Below, piece after piece: positions 1 to 8,932 of a stretch of 64,000 nucleotides of DNA. The position numbers and the translations under genes were made by a program. Below the pieces are notes generated by a model. That model made no database searches. It was given only the letters and a program-made list of their open reading frames with translations, and had not been told where the DNA came from. Every line of letters begins with the position of its first letter. Position 1 is the first letter of the stretch. Source of the DNA: Lachnocurva sp045579705 (GTDB lineage: Bacteria > Bacillota > Clostridia > Lachnospirales > Lachnospiraceae). The stretch is from NCBI GenBank assembly GCA_045579705.1, contig JAZNMP010000015.1, positions 1 through 64,000 on the forward strand, in the 5' to 3' direction.

Positions 1-1
1 A

Positions 2-853
2 ACACAAGCACAATTATCGGATATGCTAGATGTAACAGTAAACACTATTCAGAATTGGGAGCATGGTAGAAATCTTCCAAGTGGTGAAAACTTGAATAAG
101 TACTTAAAGGCACTTGGGATTACTAATCAAGTTGATATCACAAGAATAGTAGGAGAGATTAGTACGGCTTCATACAACGATGATGTAGATTCGGTTGGTA
201 ATGTACCTGCATTTCTGTTTGAGCCGGATTCAGAAATAATTAAGCAAATACAGAATTGTTTTGCTTCAGCTGAAGAACTTGATATGCTTGGATATGCAGA
301 TTACGTGAGTTGGAATGGAAAATATTCGAAAATTGAAAGAAGAGGCGATGCAAGGTATCCTTTGGAGTTCGCTTTTTTTGAGAAATATGGAGGATATAAT
401 GCAACCCTAAAGAAAATGTCTGAAGCAAGAAAACGTTTAGGAAGACTGTACAATGAGGCTTTGATATTCGCAGAGAGTAATCCAGGATGTGAGTATCGTT
501 TGGTTTCTTTTTCGGAAGAAGAGGTAATTAATAAATTGGAAGTTTTCATGGATGATAAAGATTATTCAAAGAAAATAGAAGATATATATAATTGCCTTAA
601 GACTATTGATGCAGTAGGTACAGATTTCTTATCGCCTGCTAACATGAATATTAGATTAGAGAAGAGTAAAGTAATTAATCAGATTCTGCAGAATAGTATT
701 GACTATATGACTGGAAAAAGAAATCTTGGAATGCTTGCTGGATATGCAGAACTAGAAATGACTAATCCAAGTGAAAAGCCTAATATTAGTATGCTTAAGC
801 TAACAGAACGCGGCAAGCAATTTATCGAGTGGGGAGATAAGAAAAGAAAATAA
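2..853 (+). CDS. XRE-family HTH protein (5' end outside window)
   Basis: The reading frame is open from the first bases of the window, so the N-terminus is missing; an internal ATG at 23 lies inside the helix-turn-helix. The visible start (QLSDMLDVTVNTIQNWEHG) is the recognition half of a Cro/C1-type DNA-binding domain. About 230 residues follow that I do not recognise; they look soluble and helix-rich, with no membrane segment. It is probably a sequence-specific regulator. It precedes a DUF4062 protein and a PARIS-like operon, so a role in a defence island is plausible but is inferred only from position. About 215 bp without a gene separate it from the next start. Confidence 0.75.
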   Translation, partial: TQAQLSDMLDVTVNTIQNWEHGRNLPSGENLNKYLKALGITNQVDITRIVGEISTASYNDDVDSVGNVPAFLFEPDSEIIKQIQNCFASAEELDMLGYADYVSWNGKYSKIERRGDARYPLEFAFFEKYGGYNATLKKMSEARKRLGRLYNEALIFAESNPGCEYRLVSFSEEEVINKLEVFMDDKDYSKKIEDIYNCLKTIDAVGTDFLSPANMNIRLEKSKVINQILQNSIDYMTGKRNLGMLAGYAELEMTNPSEKPNISMLKLTERGKQFIEWGDKKRK

Positions 854-1069
854 GAAGTTTCAAAAATTATCATTGATTACGAGTAAAGAATAATTGACCG
901 AATTGATGAAATTAAGGAAGTAAAGAATCTTTCTGAATTATAGTGTTACTAAGACAGCAAGTGTAAAACATGAGTGTAGTTATCATGGTTTTCATAGAAA
1001 GAGATATCTTAAAGCGGTATACTTAAATAAATGCTTTTATAACTAGAACGATGATTAGGGGGCAGAATA

Positions 1070-3753
1070 ATGACTATTGATAGAAAGATACGTGTGTTTA
1101 TAAGCTCGAAATGTGGGGGGATTATACTATTGTAAGAAAGAGCCTTCAAGTAATGCTAGAAGAATCAGGTTTTTGCGATGTATATGCTTTTGAGACTGAT
1201 TATAGTTTGTCATGTCCGGTTGTTTCTGCATACCTTGACGAACTAGCAGACTCGGATGTGATAATTGTTTTTGTTGAAAATAAAGATGGTGTGGTTGATC
1301 CGGTTCAATCTGAAATAAATAGAGCTAGGGAATTAAATAAAAAAATTCTGTTTTTCTTTTGCGATGAATACAAAAAAGAGGAAACAGTATTACAGAAGTA
1401 TTTAAGAGAAAGTTTGCTAGAAAAATGCAAAGTATGCCACGAATTTTCAGATTTCCCTAGAGACGCATATAATTCTTTTTTTAATGATATTACAAAGTTC
1501 TATAGGCATTCTGATTCCGAAGTAATTGATAATAACGATGCTGGTGTAAATGCGGTTGATGAGCATGATATAGCCGATTTTAGACAGATAAAAAAAGATA
1601 ACTTAAAAAGTATATATAGTGTAAAGCAACGGATAAAGAAAATGAGCGGAATTTGTTTTCTTGATGAGGCTCAGCTTGATGAATTGGATACAGCATTTAA
1701 CGATATTTTTTTCGTAGTTATTGGAGAAAAAAGTATTCATGAAGTAGATTTCTCACCTTTAGAAAAACATTGGACTGAAATCTATAGTAAAGATATAGAT
1801 GAGGTGATAAAAGCGCGTGAAGACGCGCTAATAAAATATTTATCTGGATATTATCAAGATGCTTTCAATATTTTAGAGAAGATAATTGCAGACTATAGGG
1901 AAATTATGCCTCATTGGCTTCTTAATGATATTGCAATTGATATGCGAAATATAGATAGTTATATATCAAATAGAAAAGGAGTATGGTCATTCCCACCTAA
2001 GGGACAAAATATACTTGATGAAGATACAGAATGTATTTTTAATCCTTTAATCGATAGGTTTAATAGTGATTTTTATCAAGAACTCGTTAAAATTGAATTG
2101 AGCAGCAAAATGGAATCTCCAGATACGGTTAGAATTGGCTCAGAAGATAATGTTTTTGATTGTTTAGCAAATACATTCATAGCGGCAGTTGATTGTATTT
2201 CTATAACACATATTTTGCTCATAAGAAGTAAGCTTAGTAAGCTTTTTGCGATGTTAAGCTTCAGATATCGTGAACATTCGCTATTTATTAATGCTGTAAA
2301 AATGCTGGTTTTGGATTGTGACGAGAAGGAATTAAAAAAGTATTTTACAAAATATGGGGAATCAACTAATTTGATTAGTTCAAGTGATGTACTGGAAATG
2401 CAGAACCTTGTGGACAAAATCTCAGATGATACTAAACGTATTCAGTCACAGTCTCTTTTGTTAGAGTTTTTTGCGTATTACTATGATGATTCAAAGTTTG
2501 AATGTGTTAAGGAAAAATTTTTTGTTGATGCAACAAAAGCTATTGAGAACGACCAGATTGCTGATTTTAGTTATATCATTAAAGTGTTGTCATCAGTTGA
2601 TAGACGTGTATGTCCAGATGAAATACTTAATATAGTATATTTATTCTTAGATAGTAAATATAAGAGATACTATGATGATGCGTTGAAAGCAATTAAGGGT
2701 ATTGGTAATTTATCAGATTTGAAGACAAAGAATCAAAAAGAGTTGATTCGCAGATTAAAGAACTGGTTGTCTAATAAGGAATTCACTGATAATTGCCGTG
2801 GCTTACTAGATGTCATACAATCGGTGAGGTTATCACTAGGTAAAAAGGCGGAAACGCTGGATAGATATGTCAAAAAGTATGCACCTAGCTTTTATGAACG
2901 ACCATATTCTGTAAATGTTTATGAACATACAAATATGGAGAATGCTAAATATGTTTTAGAATTAATCAAATCTATTAAAGAGCAGAATAAAACACAGGGA
3001 GTTGGTGGTGCTTATAGCCAATACGCTTATAATGACTATTCTACTATCGGAAATATTTTACAGAATGCGGCTGAAAAACCTATTGATTACAAATATGTAA
3101 GTAGAATTATACCTGTAATTGCGGAAACGCTTAATGCAAAAACTCAAACATGTGAAGCAAAGTTTTCTGCGTTACGTTTATTAATTCTTATACAAATGAT
3201 ATATCCTAAAAGCAGAAAGGCAAAAAAGCTATTGATGGGTATCTCTGATTTTTCTGTGATTAAAACTGAGCATGAGTTTACGATGCAGAATAGATATACA
3301 AATGATTCTTTGTTAGTCATGTGGGAACTGGCAAGGATATATATATGCGATGATAATTCTGATTCGTTTATAACTGATTTACATGGCTGTGAGGAGGCGG
3401 AGCAGATAGCAGTTATGGATTCTTTATGCATTCTTTCCAAGCCAATAAAAAATGTAAATAAAGATCGCTTAATTAAAATAGTATGGCCGAGTTTACTTTT
3501 GTTTGAAGTTGCAGAAAGTAAGAGAATACGTTTCTTTTTGGCGATAATTTATGCTAATTTGTATGGTACATCATTTAGTGATAACGCTCTAAATCGATTG
3601 AGAGTGTTGCTTGAGAATGGCACTTCCTCTATGAAAATCGGCGCTATTAGTCGATTAAAGGTTAGAAGCGCTGATGGAGATTTGGTAGATTTCTTGTATC
3701 AGCAAGGAAGAGTAGATAATCATTTTTGCGTTAGGGAAGTTGCAAATAGATAA
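1070..3753 (+). CDS. DUF4062-type conflict protein with an apparent frameshift near the start
   Basis: The long open frame runs from an ATG at 1111 that has no ribosome site. A better start, ATG 1070 with AGGGGG at 1057-1062, opens 'MTIDRKIRVFISSKCGG' and stops at 1133-1135. One extra G in the six-G tract 1115-1120 would join it to the long frame and give a DUF4062 N-terminus: strand RVFISS, then 'ADSDVIIVFVENKDG', then the 'EINRARELNKKILFFF' helix and strand. DUF4062 is a TIR-like module found in prokaryotic conflict proteins. The remaining ~750 residues are helix-rich, HEAT-like by eye, with no P-loop that I can see. Partners and effector activity are unknown. The frameshift could be real, phase-variable, or a sequencing error. 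Confidence 0.7.
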
Positions 3754-3761
3754 AAGGCATG

Positions 3762-3896
3762 TTATGCGTACAGCCCATATTCCTTTATCAATTCATCAAA
3801 ATAAGAATTTCTATTCTGCCATGCGTATTTGACTGGACGTTTTCCTATAAGCTGGTATTCATCGTGACTTACAATATCGAGGACAATATCGAATAG
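3762..3896 (-). pseudogene. C-terminal remnant of an unrecognised minus-strand gene
   Basis: On the minus strand about 44 codons are open, ending 'FDELIKEYGLYA' with a stop at 3762-3764. The stretch reads like real protein ('VSHDEYQLIGKRPVKYAWQN'), but an in-frame stop at 3897-3899 cuts it off and no start codon or ribosome site is visible. It sits between the DUF4062 gene and the PARIS-like operon. I do not recognise the family. It is best read as the decayed tail of a lost accessory gene. Confidence 0.4.
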
Positions 3897-3920
3897 TCAT
3901 GGAAAAGCTGTAAAAGATGT

Positions 3921-3954
3921 CCACTTTTATAGGGTAGTACCAAAGTGGTATAAT
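3921..3954 (+). promoter_or_regulatory. Promoter with palindromic operator upstream of the PARIS-like operon
   Basis: A perfect -10 (TATAAT, 3949-3954) is touched by the right arm of an inverted repeat, CCACTTT (3921-3927) and AAAGTGG (3942-3948), separated by 14 bp. No good -35 is visible. The repeat covers the -35 to -10 space, as expected for a repressor or activator site. It lies about 150 bp before the operon start at 4105. Confidence 0.5.
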
Positions 3955-4004
3955 TATTATGAGAGATATATAGGGGATATGTAGAAAAGTGATTTAAAAA
4001 TTGC

Positions 4005-4025
4005 GTGCCTTTAGGCACTTTTTTT
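4005..4025 (+). terminator. Short intrinsic terminator or attenuator in the operon leader
   Basis: GTGCC (4005-4009), loop TTTA, GGCAC (4014-4018) is followed by seven T (4019-4025). It lies about 50 bp downstream of the TATAAT at 3949 and about 80 bp upstream of the first operon gene. A transcript from that promoter would therefore end early or be attenuated before the coding region. Confidence 0.6.
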
Positions 4026-4104
4026 GAAATATAATAAATATGTTAGTATTAATTATAGTCTAGAGAATTATATAGTGTTTCTGATAACTAGAAAGGGAAA
4101 AATA

Positions 4105-5439
4105 ATGATTAATACAATTTCTATTCTTGGTTTGTGGAATGAGCGGAATTATAGAATAAAGATAAATAATAATCGTTTGATAATTGTCGGGGAGAATGGA
4201 AGTGGAAAGACAACTATTTTAAGAATTATATATTATGTTTTGACTTGTAATTGGTCAATGTTGTCTAGAGAAGATTTTTCAAAAATTGAAGTGGAGTGTG
4301 AAGGGAAAAGACTAACGCTTGATATAGACGAGATTAAAGATGGTGCAGAAGATCTTTTGGATACAAGAGAGATAAGTAATAGATTATTACCGCATCATAT
4401 TTATAAAATCTTAATGGAAAGATTTGGCCAGTATGTTTATCTTAATCAAGTAATTGAAGTGTGTGAAGAATACAATGTTCCAAAATCAATTATAATGAGA
4501 ATTGAGCAATATGCAAATAGAGAAGCAAAAGAATGCCCGAGTAAACTTGCTCAGGCAGAAGAATGGATTAATAAAAATAGTTTGTGTCAAGTATTGTATT
4601 TCCCAACTTATAGAAGAAGCGAAAAATATGCTACAAATTTACGTGAATATACTCATTATAACTATAGATCATTTGAGAGTGATTATGAAGTTGTTAGAGA
4701 AGGCATGAGGGATGTTGATGAGGCGATTAATAATAGAATAAATGAAATAAAGAGAATATATGATGGAGTAGCATCTGAACTCAATGTAAATTGCTTTAAA
4801 GGAATCTTGAGTAAGGACTATGAAGGTGAAATAAATATCCCTCAGGAATATAAGGAACCAGACAGAATTGAAACGGTTTTTAGCAGGTTGAGTAATAACG
4901 CAGAATTAGAATCGAGTCTAATACAGATAAAAGACGATTTGTTTAAGTTATTAGAGAAAGAAAAAGATTATGATGTTTATGATCAAATAGTTTTGTATTT
5001 CTATCATGAACTTATTGAGGGAGTAAAGAAAATAGAAGAAGCAGAAATGTCTTTAGAAAAATTCTTTTATGTGTGTAATAGATACTTAAATAATAAAAGA
5101 ATAAAATATCTGCCAAATTATTTTGCGTATAAAGTAATAATAGAAAGGGGAGAACAAAGCGATGAAAGAGAGATAGATTTGGAACATTTATCTTCGGGCG
5201 AAAAGCAGTTGGTATCAATGTTGGGGTATGTATATTTGGTATCAAAGAAGGAGTCTTTTGTGATTATAGATGAACCAGAACTCTCGCTTTCTGTTGACTG
5301 GCAACAGCGTATTCTAGAAGATATAAATGAAAGTGGTAGATGCTGTGGTTTGATTGCAGCTACGCAGTCGCCATTTGTATATGATAATTCTTTGCGTCAG
5401 TATGCAAGAGAATTAGGAACGTTTTTGTATATGGAGTAG
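4105..5439 (+). CDS. AAA ATPase, AriA-like (PARIS-type defence)
   Basis: This is an SMC/ABC-like ATPase of 444 residues. Walker A is GENGSGKTT (residues 29-37), the signature is LSSGEKQL (about 362), and Walker B with catalytic Glu is IIDEPELSL (387-395), followed by the ATQSP sensor. A ~320-residue insert between the motifs is the usual helical/coiled region. I chose ATG 4105 because GAAAGGG lies just upstream; an in-frame ATG at 4024 has no ribosome site and overlaps the leader terminator. The next gene, 4 bp away, encodes a DUF4435/TOPRIM protein. This pairing is that of AriA and AriB in PARIS, where the ATPase scaffold holds and releases the toxic nuclease when triggered by phage. The assignment rests on motifs and gene order. 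Confidence 0.82.
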   Translation: MINTISILGLWNERNYRIKINNNRLIIVGENGSGKTTILRIIYYVLTCNWSMLSREDFSKIEVECEGKRLTLDIDEIKDGAEDLLDTREISNRLLPHHIYKILMERFGQYVYLNQVIEVCEEYNVPKSIIMRIEQYANREAKECPSKLAQAEEWINKNSLCQVLYFPTYRRSEKYATNLREYTHYNYRSFESDYEVVREGMRDVDEAINNRINEIKRIYDGVASELNVNCFKGILSKDYEGEINIPQEYKEPDRIETVFSRLSNNAELESSLIQIKDDLFKLLEKEKDYDVYDQIVLYFYHELIEGVKKIEEAEMSLEKFFYVCNRYLNNKRIKYLPNYFAYKVIIERGEQSDEREIDLEHLSSGEKQLVSMLGYVYLVSKKESFVIIDEPELSLSVDWQQRILEDINESGRCCGLIAATQSPFVYDNSLRQYARELGTFLYME

Positions 5440-5443
5440 CAAT

Positions 5444-6388
5444 ATGGGGATTTTGGAACAACATGACTATTTTAGGAAAAAGCCAATAGTGTATTATCAT
5501 ACTATTATGACAAAGTACAAGAGAGATAAAGGCTATGTTATGCTTGTATGTGAGGGGGCTGAAGATGGTAGTTATTATAAAACGGTGATTAGACAAAAAT
5601 ATCCGGGAAAGGAAATTGAAGTAACAACTGTTGAGGGAAAAAATAATATATTGTCTATTTTGGAAATGATTGACTGGGGAGTATATGATAGGGAAAAAAT
5701 ACTATTTTTTCTAGATAGGGATTTTGCATATTGGGTTAAAGAACCGGAATCTTTTGAATCAAATGTATATGTAACGGATGGATATTCGTTCGAAAATGAT
5801 GCAGTAAATGAAGAGATTTTTTTGGAATGCCTTGAAGAAGTGTATGGTTTTTCAAATTATACCGATGAAGAAAAAGAAAAAATCTGTGCTTTTTATAATA
5901 AAAGTTGGGAAAGCTTCTATGTGGGATCCTATTATTTGATGGCATATATTATTTGTGTTTATAAAAGATATAGGGAACATGTTGGAAAAGATATAAAGTC
6001 AAAGCAGTTTATAAAAATTGGTCCAAATGAGGTTTGGAAAACACGAATTAAAGGTGTTACGCCTTCTGATTATTTAAAAAGCTTATTTCCAGGTTTTTCT
6101 GTTAGTGAGGAAGAATTAGAGAAGCAAATTGAAGAATTTAAAAAAGAAAAAGAACATTACAGTATTCGAGGTAAATGGTGTATAACGTTTATGGTCGCTC
6201 TTCTGGATTATATATATGTGAATGGAAAGATGTATGCTCCATCGCTTTATGAGAATAATGTTAAGCGTCCTAAACAGTTACAAGAATTGACAGAGAAGGG
6301 GCGAATGGTTGTTTTGGGGCCGAGAATTAGAGCTCCAGAGTCTTTAATGAGCTTTATCTTATATAATATAGGGGGGAAAAATGAGTAG
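5444..6388 (+). CDS. DUF4435 / TOPRIM-domain protein, AriB-like effector
   Basis: The protein has 314 residues. The TOPRIM-type acidic residues are visible: 'MLVCEGAEDGSYY' (Glu37) and 'ILFFLDRDF' (Asp91, Asp93). They are followed by the DUF4435 signature region 'TDGYSFENDAVNEEIFL'. In PARIS systems AriB is the effector released from AriA; it cleaves host tRNA and stops growth. The length and position directly after the ATPase fit. Its end overlaps the next gene by 8 bp, so the genes are probably translated together. A different DUF4435/AAA pairing (an OLD- or retron-like ATPase-nuclease) cannot be excluded from sequence alone. Confidence 0.8.
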   Translation: MGILEQHDYFRKKPIVYYHTIMTKYKRDKGYVMLVCEGAEDGSYYKTVIRQKYPGKEIEVTTVEGKNNILSILEMIDWGVYDREKILFFLDRDFAYWVKEPESFESNVYVTDGYSFENDAVNEEIFLECLEEVYGFSNYTDEEKEKICAFYNKSWESFYVGSYYLMAYIICVYKRYREHVGKDIKSKQFIKIGPNEVWKTRIKGVTPSDYLKSLFPGFSVSEEELEKQIEEFKKEKEHYSIRGKWCITFMVALLDYIYVNGKMYAPSLYENNVKRPKQLQELTEKGRMVVLGPRIRAPESLMSFILYNIGGKNE

Positions 6389-6902
6389 AGTATTATTATC
6401 GGGTGTTCATGGAGTTGGGAAAAGTTATTTTGTGGAGCATCGGATCAAGGAGAAATATTCAATTGAGGTTTTATCAGCAAGTCAATTGATTTCAAAATAT
6501 CACGATGCAGAAGATGCAGGAGACAAAAAGGTTAAGGATATAGATTTAAATCAAGCGATTATTGCAAGTGAATTATATAAAATTAAGTGTAGTAAGTCTA
6601 ATGATTATATTTTAGATGGTCATTTAATAATTATTAATAAAGATGGCAATCTTGAACGGATTCCTTATGATTTTTTTAAAAGCGAATTGCTTGATTCGGT
6701 GATTCTGTTAGTTGATGATGTGGATGTAATATATAATCGGATGAAAAAACGTGATGGTTATAGTAAGATATCTAAAGAAATGATTGAAAAGATACAAAAA
6801 TCTGAGATAGATTATGCGTTAGAATTGAAGGAAAAAGACATAGAAATAAGAATTATTAATCCACAGGAAGAGGATGATTCGTTTTCGGATTTGTTGAGGT
6901 AA
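6381..6902 (+). CDS. Small P-loop NTPase / nucleotide-kinase-like protein
   Basis: This 173-residue protein starts with a Walker A motif, GVHGVGKS (residues 8-15), and has a kinase-like middle (DYILDGHLIIINKDG). Then comes 'ILLVDDVDVIYNRMKKRDG', which resembles the LID or base-binding arm of adenylate-kinase-type enzymes. The family is common as a free-standing AAA_18-like ATP-binding protein in mobile DNA; its substrate is unknown. It overlaps the DUF4435 gene and is 7 bp from the GNAT gene, so it belongs to the same operon. I infer an accessory or immunity role in the defence operon. Confidence 0.65.
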   Translation: MSRVLLSGVHGVGKSYFVEHRIKEKYSIEVLSASQLISKYHDAEDAGDKKVKDIDLNQAIIASELYKIKCSKSNDYILDGHLIIINKDGNLERIPYDFFKSELLDSVILLVDDVDVIYNRMKKRDGYSKISKEMIEKIQKSEIDYALELKEKDIEIRIINPQEEDDSFSDLLR

Positions 6903-6909
6903 TAATTAT

Positions 6910-7965
6910 ATGAATGAAGGTATAAAACATGTAACTTTTACGGATATAGATTTAAATGATAATTTTTTTAAGTCGTTAATTGCCGATTATAAAGAATTTC
7001 CTTCATGGTATGAAAAAAAGCGAAATAATCACGAAGATGCATATGTTCAGTATGACGAAAAAGGAAATTTACGTGGATTTTTATACGTCAAAATTGAAGA
7101 GAAAGATGAAATTACAGATATTAATCCTATACTAAAGGGTGAAAGGATAACTAAAATAGGTACATTTAAAATTGATGCTCATGGTACTAGAATGGGTGAA
7201 CAATTTTTGAAAATCGTTTTTGATTATGTTTTTGAGAATGATTCGAAGATGGTTTATGTAACAGTTTTTGAAAAGCAAGATGCTTTAATTAAGCTTTTTA
7301 AAAAGTTTGGATTTTTTGAATGGGGGATAAAACAAAGTAAAAATGGAATCGAGAAAGTTTTTGTAAAAAGATTTAACGCACTTGATGGTGATATTATTAA
7401 AGATTATCCATTGGTAAATGTTAAAAACAGTAAAAAGTATTTGTTGAGTATATATCCTAAATACCATTCGGTTATGTTTCCAGAATCAATTTTAACGAAT
7501 GAAAATAGGAATCTTATAAAGGACATTTCGTACACTAATTCAATAGAAAAAGTATATGTATGTGCAATGGAAGGAGTTAGTAAACTAAAAAGAGGAGATT
7601 TGCTTTTAATATATAGAACGGCAGAAATTGGTCGAGCTGCTGAGTATTCTGCGGTCGCGAGTACGGTATGTAGTGTAATTGAAGTAAAAAAACAACAAGA
7701 TTTTGATGACTTTGATAAATTTTATAGTTATACAAACAAGTATACAGTGTTTGATCGTGATGACCTTTTATATTGGTATAATAAAGGGGGTCTTTTTATA
7801 ATTCGTATGAATTATAATTTTGCTCTAAAAAAGAGAATTGTTAGACATGATTTAATTGAGCGCTTTGGAATAGAAAGAGATCAATATTGGGGATTTGTTG
7901 ATTTAACAGATGAACAATTTATAGAGATAATAAAAGCAGGCGAGGCTGAAAAGTATTTGCGATAA
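6910..7965 (+). CDS. GNAT acetyltransferase fused to a PUA-like (EVE/ASCH-type) domain
   Basis: Residues about 45-155 look like a GNAT fold: 'IGTFKIDAHGTRMGE' (93-107) is the strand and acetyl-CoA loop, and 'ALIKLFKKFGF' is the C-terminal helix typical of GNATs. From residue ~177 a second domain begins ('YLLSIYPKYH') with 'LKRGDLLLIYRTA', the compact beta-barrel pattern of PUA-like domains that bind RNA or modified bases. The fusion suggests acetylation directed to an RNA or tRNA-linked target, but this is inference. It is the fourth gene of the operon, 18 bp before an ASCH-type protein with a related fold. Confidence 0.65.
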   Translation: MNEGIKHVTFTDIDLNDNFFKSLIADYKEFPSWYEKKRNNHEDAYVQYDEKGNLRGFLYVKIEEKDEITDINPILKGERITKIGTFKIDAHGTRMGEQFLKIVFDYVFENDSKMVYVTVFEKQDALIKLFKKFGFFEWGIKQSKNGIEKVFVKRFNALDGDIIKDYPLVNVKNSKKYLLSIYPKYHSVMFPESILTNENRNLIKDISYTNSIEKVYVCAMEGVSKLKRGDLLLIYRTAEIGRAAEYSAVASTVCSVIEVKKQQDFDDFDKFYSYTNKYTVFDRDDLLYWYNKGGLFIIRMNYNFALKKRIVRHDLIERFGIERDQYWGFVDLTDEQFIEIIKAGEAEKYLR

Positions 7966-7983
7966 AAATGGAGGCGAGAATAT

Positions 7984-8358
7984 ATGGAATCGGTAATAAT
8001 GTCTATTAAACCTCAATTTGTAGATAAAATACTAACTGGTGAAAAAACATATGAGTATCGGAAGAATGTATGTAGGAGAAGTGTTAGAAAAATATATATT
8101 TATTCAACGGTACCGGTAAAAAGGATTGTTGGAGAGGCTGAAATTGATAGAATTATAGTTGAAAAACCGGAAAAACTGTGGGAAATGACTAAGAAAAGTT
8201 CTGGAATAGATAAAGTGTTTTATGATGAATACTTTCGTGATCGAGAAGTAGCTGTAGCATATAAACTAAAAAATATCATTGAATATAGTGAGATGCGATT
8301 GTTACGGGAGTTTGGTATAGAAACAGCACCACAATCATATAGATACGTAAATGTATGA
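7984..8358 (+). CDS. ASCH-domain (PUA-like) small protein
   Basis: The protein has 124 residues and carries the ASCH signature at the N-terminus: 'IKPQFVDKILTGEKTYEYR' (residues 8-26), then 'VRKIYIYSTVPVKRIVGEAEI'. ASCH proteins have a PUA-like barrel and are predicted to bind RNA or nucleotides; some are amidohydrolases on modified nucleosides. It is the last gene of the operon, with a clear ribosome site (GGAGGCGAG) at about 7970. Strong terminators follow. The neighbouring fusion also ends in a PUA-like domain, so both may read the same ligand. Confidence 0.75.
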   Translation: MESVIMSIKPQFVDKILTGEKTYEYRKNVCRRSVRKIYIYSTVPVKRIVGEAEIDRIIVEKPEKLWEMTKKSSGIDKVFYDEYFRDREVAVAYKLKNIIEYSEMRLLREFGIETAPQSYRYVNV

Positions 8359-8531
8359 GGTGTATTTAACAAGTGATATAAGATGTTTAGGGATTAAACA
8401 TTAATGAGTTGGTTATTATAGGTGATAGTAAGTTTTAAATGCCTTGTTTTTTGATAAGCCTTTATGGAGTAGAATTACGTAACAAGATTATTGTGTATTA
8501 AGCTTTATTATTGGTGTGGGTTATATAGGTT

Positions 8532-8580
8532 TTACGGACAATTAGAGCACATTTAACCACCTAAATGTCCGTAATTAATT
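8532..8580 (+). terminator. Stem-loop after the defence operon
   Basis: TTACGGACA (8532-8540) pairs with TGTCCGTAA (8566-8574); the loop contains a further ATTTA/TAAAT pair, and an AT-rich tail follows. It lies about 170 bp after the last operon gene, in a stretch (8,359-8,932) that otherwise holds no gene I can support. Confidence 0.45.
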
Positions 8581-8631
8581 TTTAATTAGTATGAGATTAT
8601 GACTATCATATTACTTCGTATTCTATATCTT

Positions 8632-8663
8632 GGACTTGTCCTTGGGGACAAGTCCTTATTTTA
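8632..8663 (+). terminator. Intrinsic terminator with a 10-bp perfect stem
   Basis: GGACTTGTCC (8632-8641), loop TTGG, GGACAAGTCC (8646-8655), then a T-rich tail. It separates the defence operon from the polysaccharide locus. Confidence 0.75.
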
Positions 8664-8932
8664 TCTATGAAAAAGGCCATATTCGAATCGCCAGAAAAGA
8701 ATCTACTTCAGAATATCTATACTCATTAGTGGCTTGATTCTTGCATTGCTTTTTTATGCGGCAGAAACAGAATTTCGTACTTTCTTGTGGGGCAAATTTC
8801 GAAACATTTTTTATGAACAAAGATTCTTTAAATACTGATTATTTCTGGCTTTGGATTATTAAAGGTCTTATAATGAAAAATGTTGATTTGATATTTAATG
8901 AAAAACAAGAAAGTGCGCTTTGGGGAGATGTT

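Noticed and set aside
4502..4708. A 68-codon + strand frame inside the AAA ATPase gene
   Set aside because: It overlaps the ATPase entirely, has no ribosome site and no conserved features.
8741..8932. N-terminal extension of the SGNH/DltD-like protein
   Set aside because: The frame is open, but there is no ribosome site and no family similarity; ATG 8933 has GGGGAG at the right distance and directly precedes the membrane anchor.
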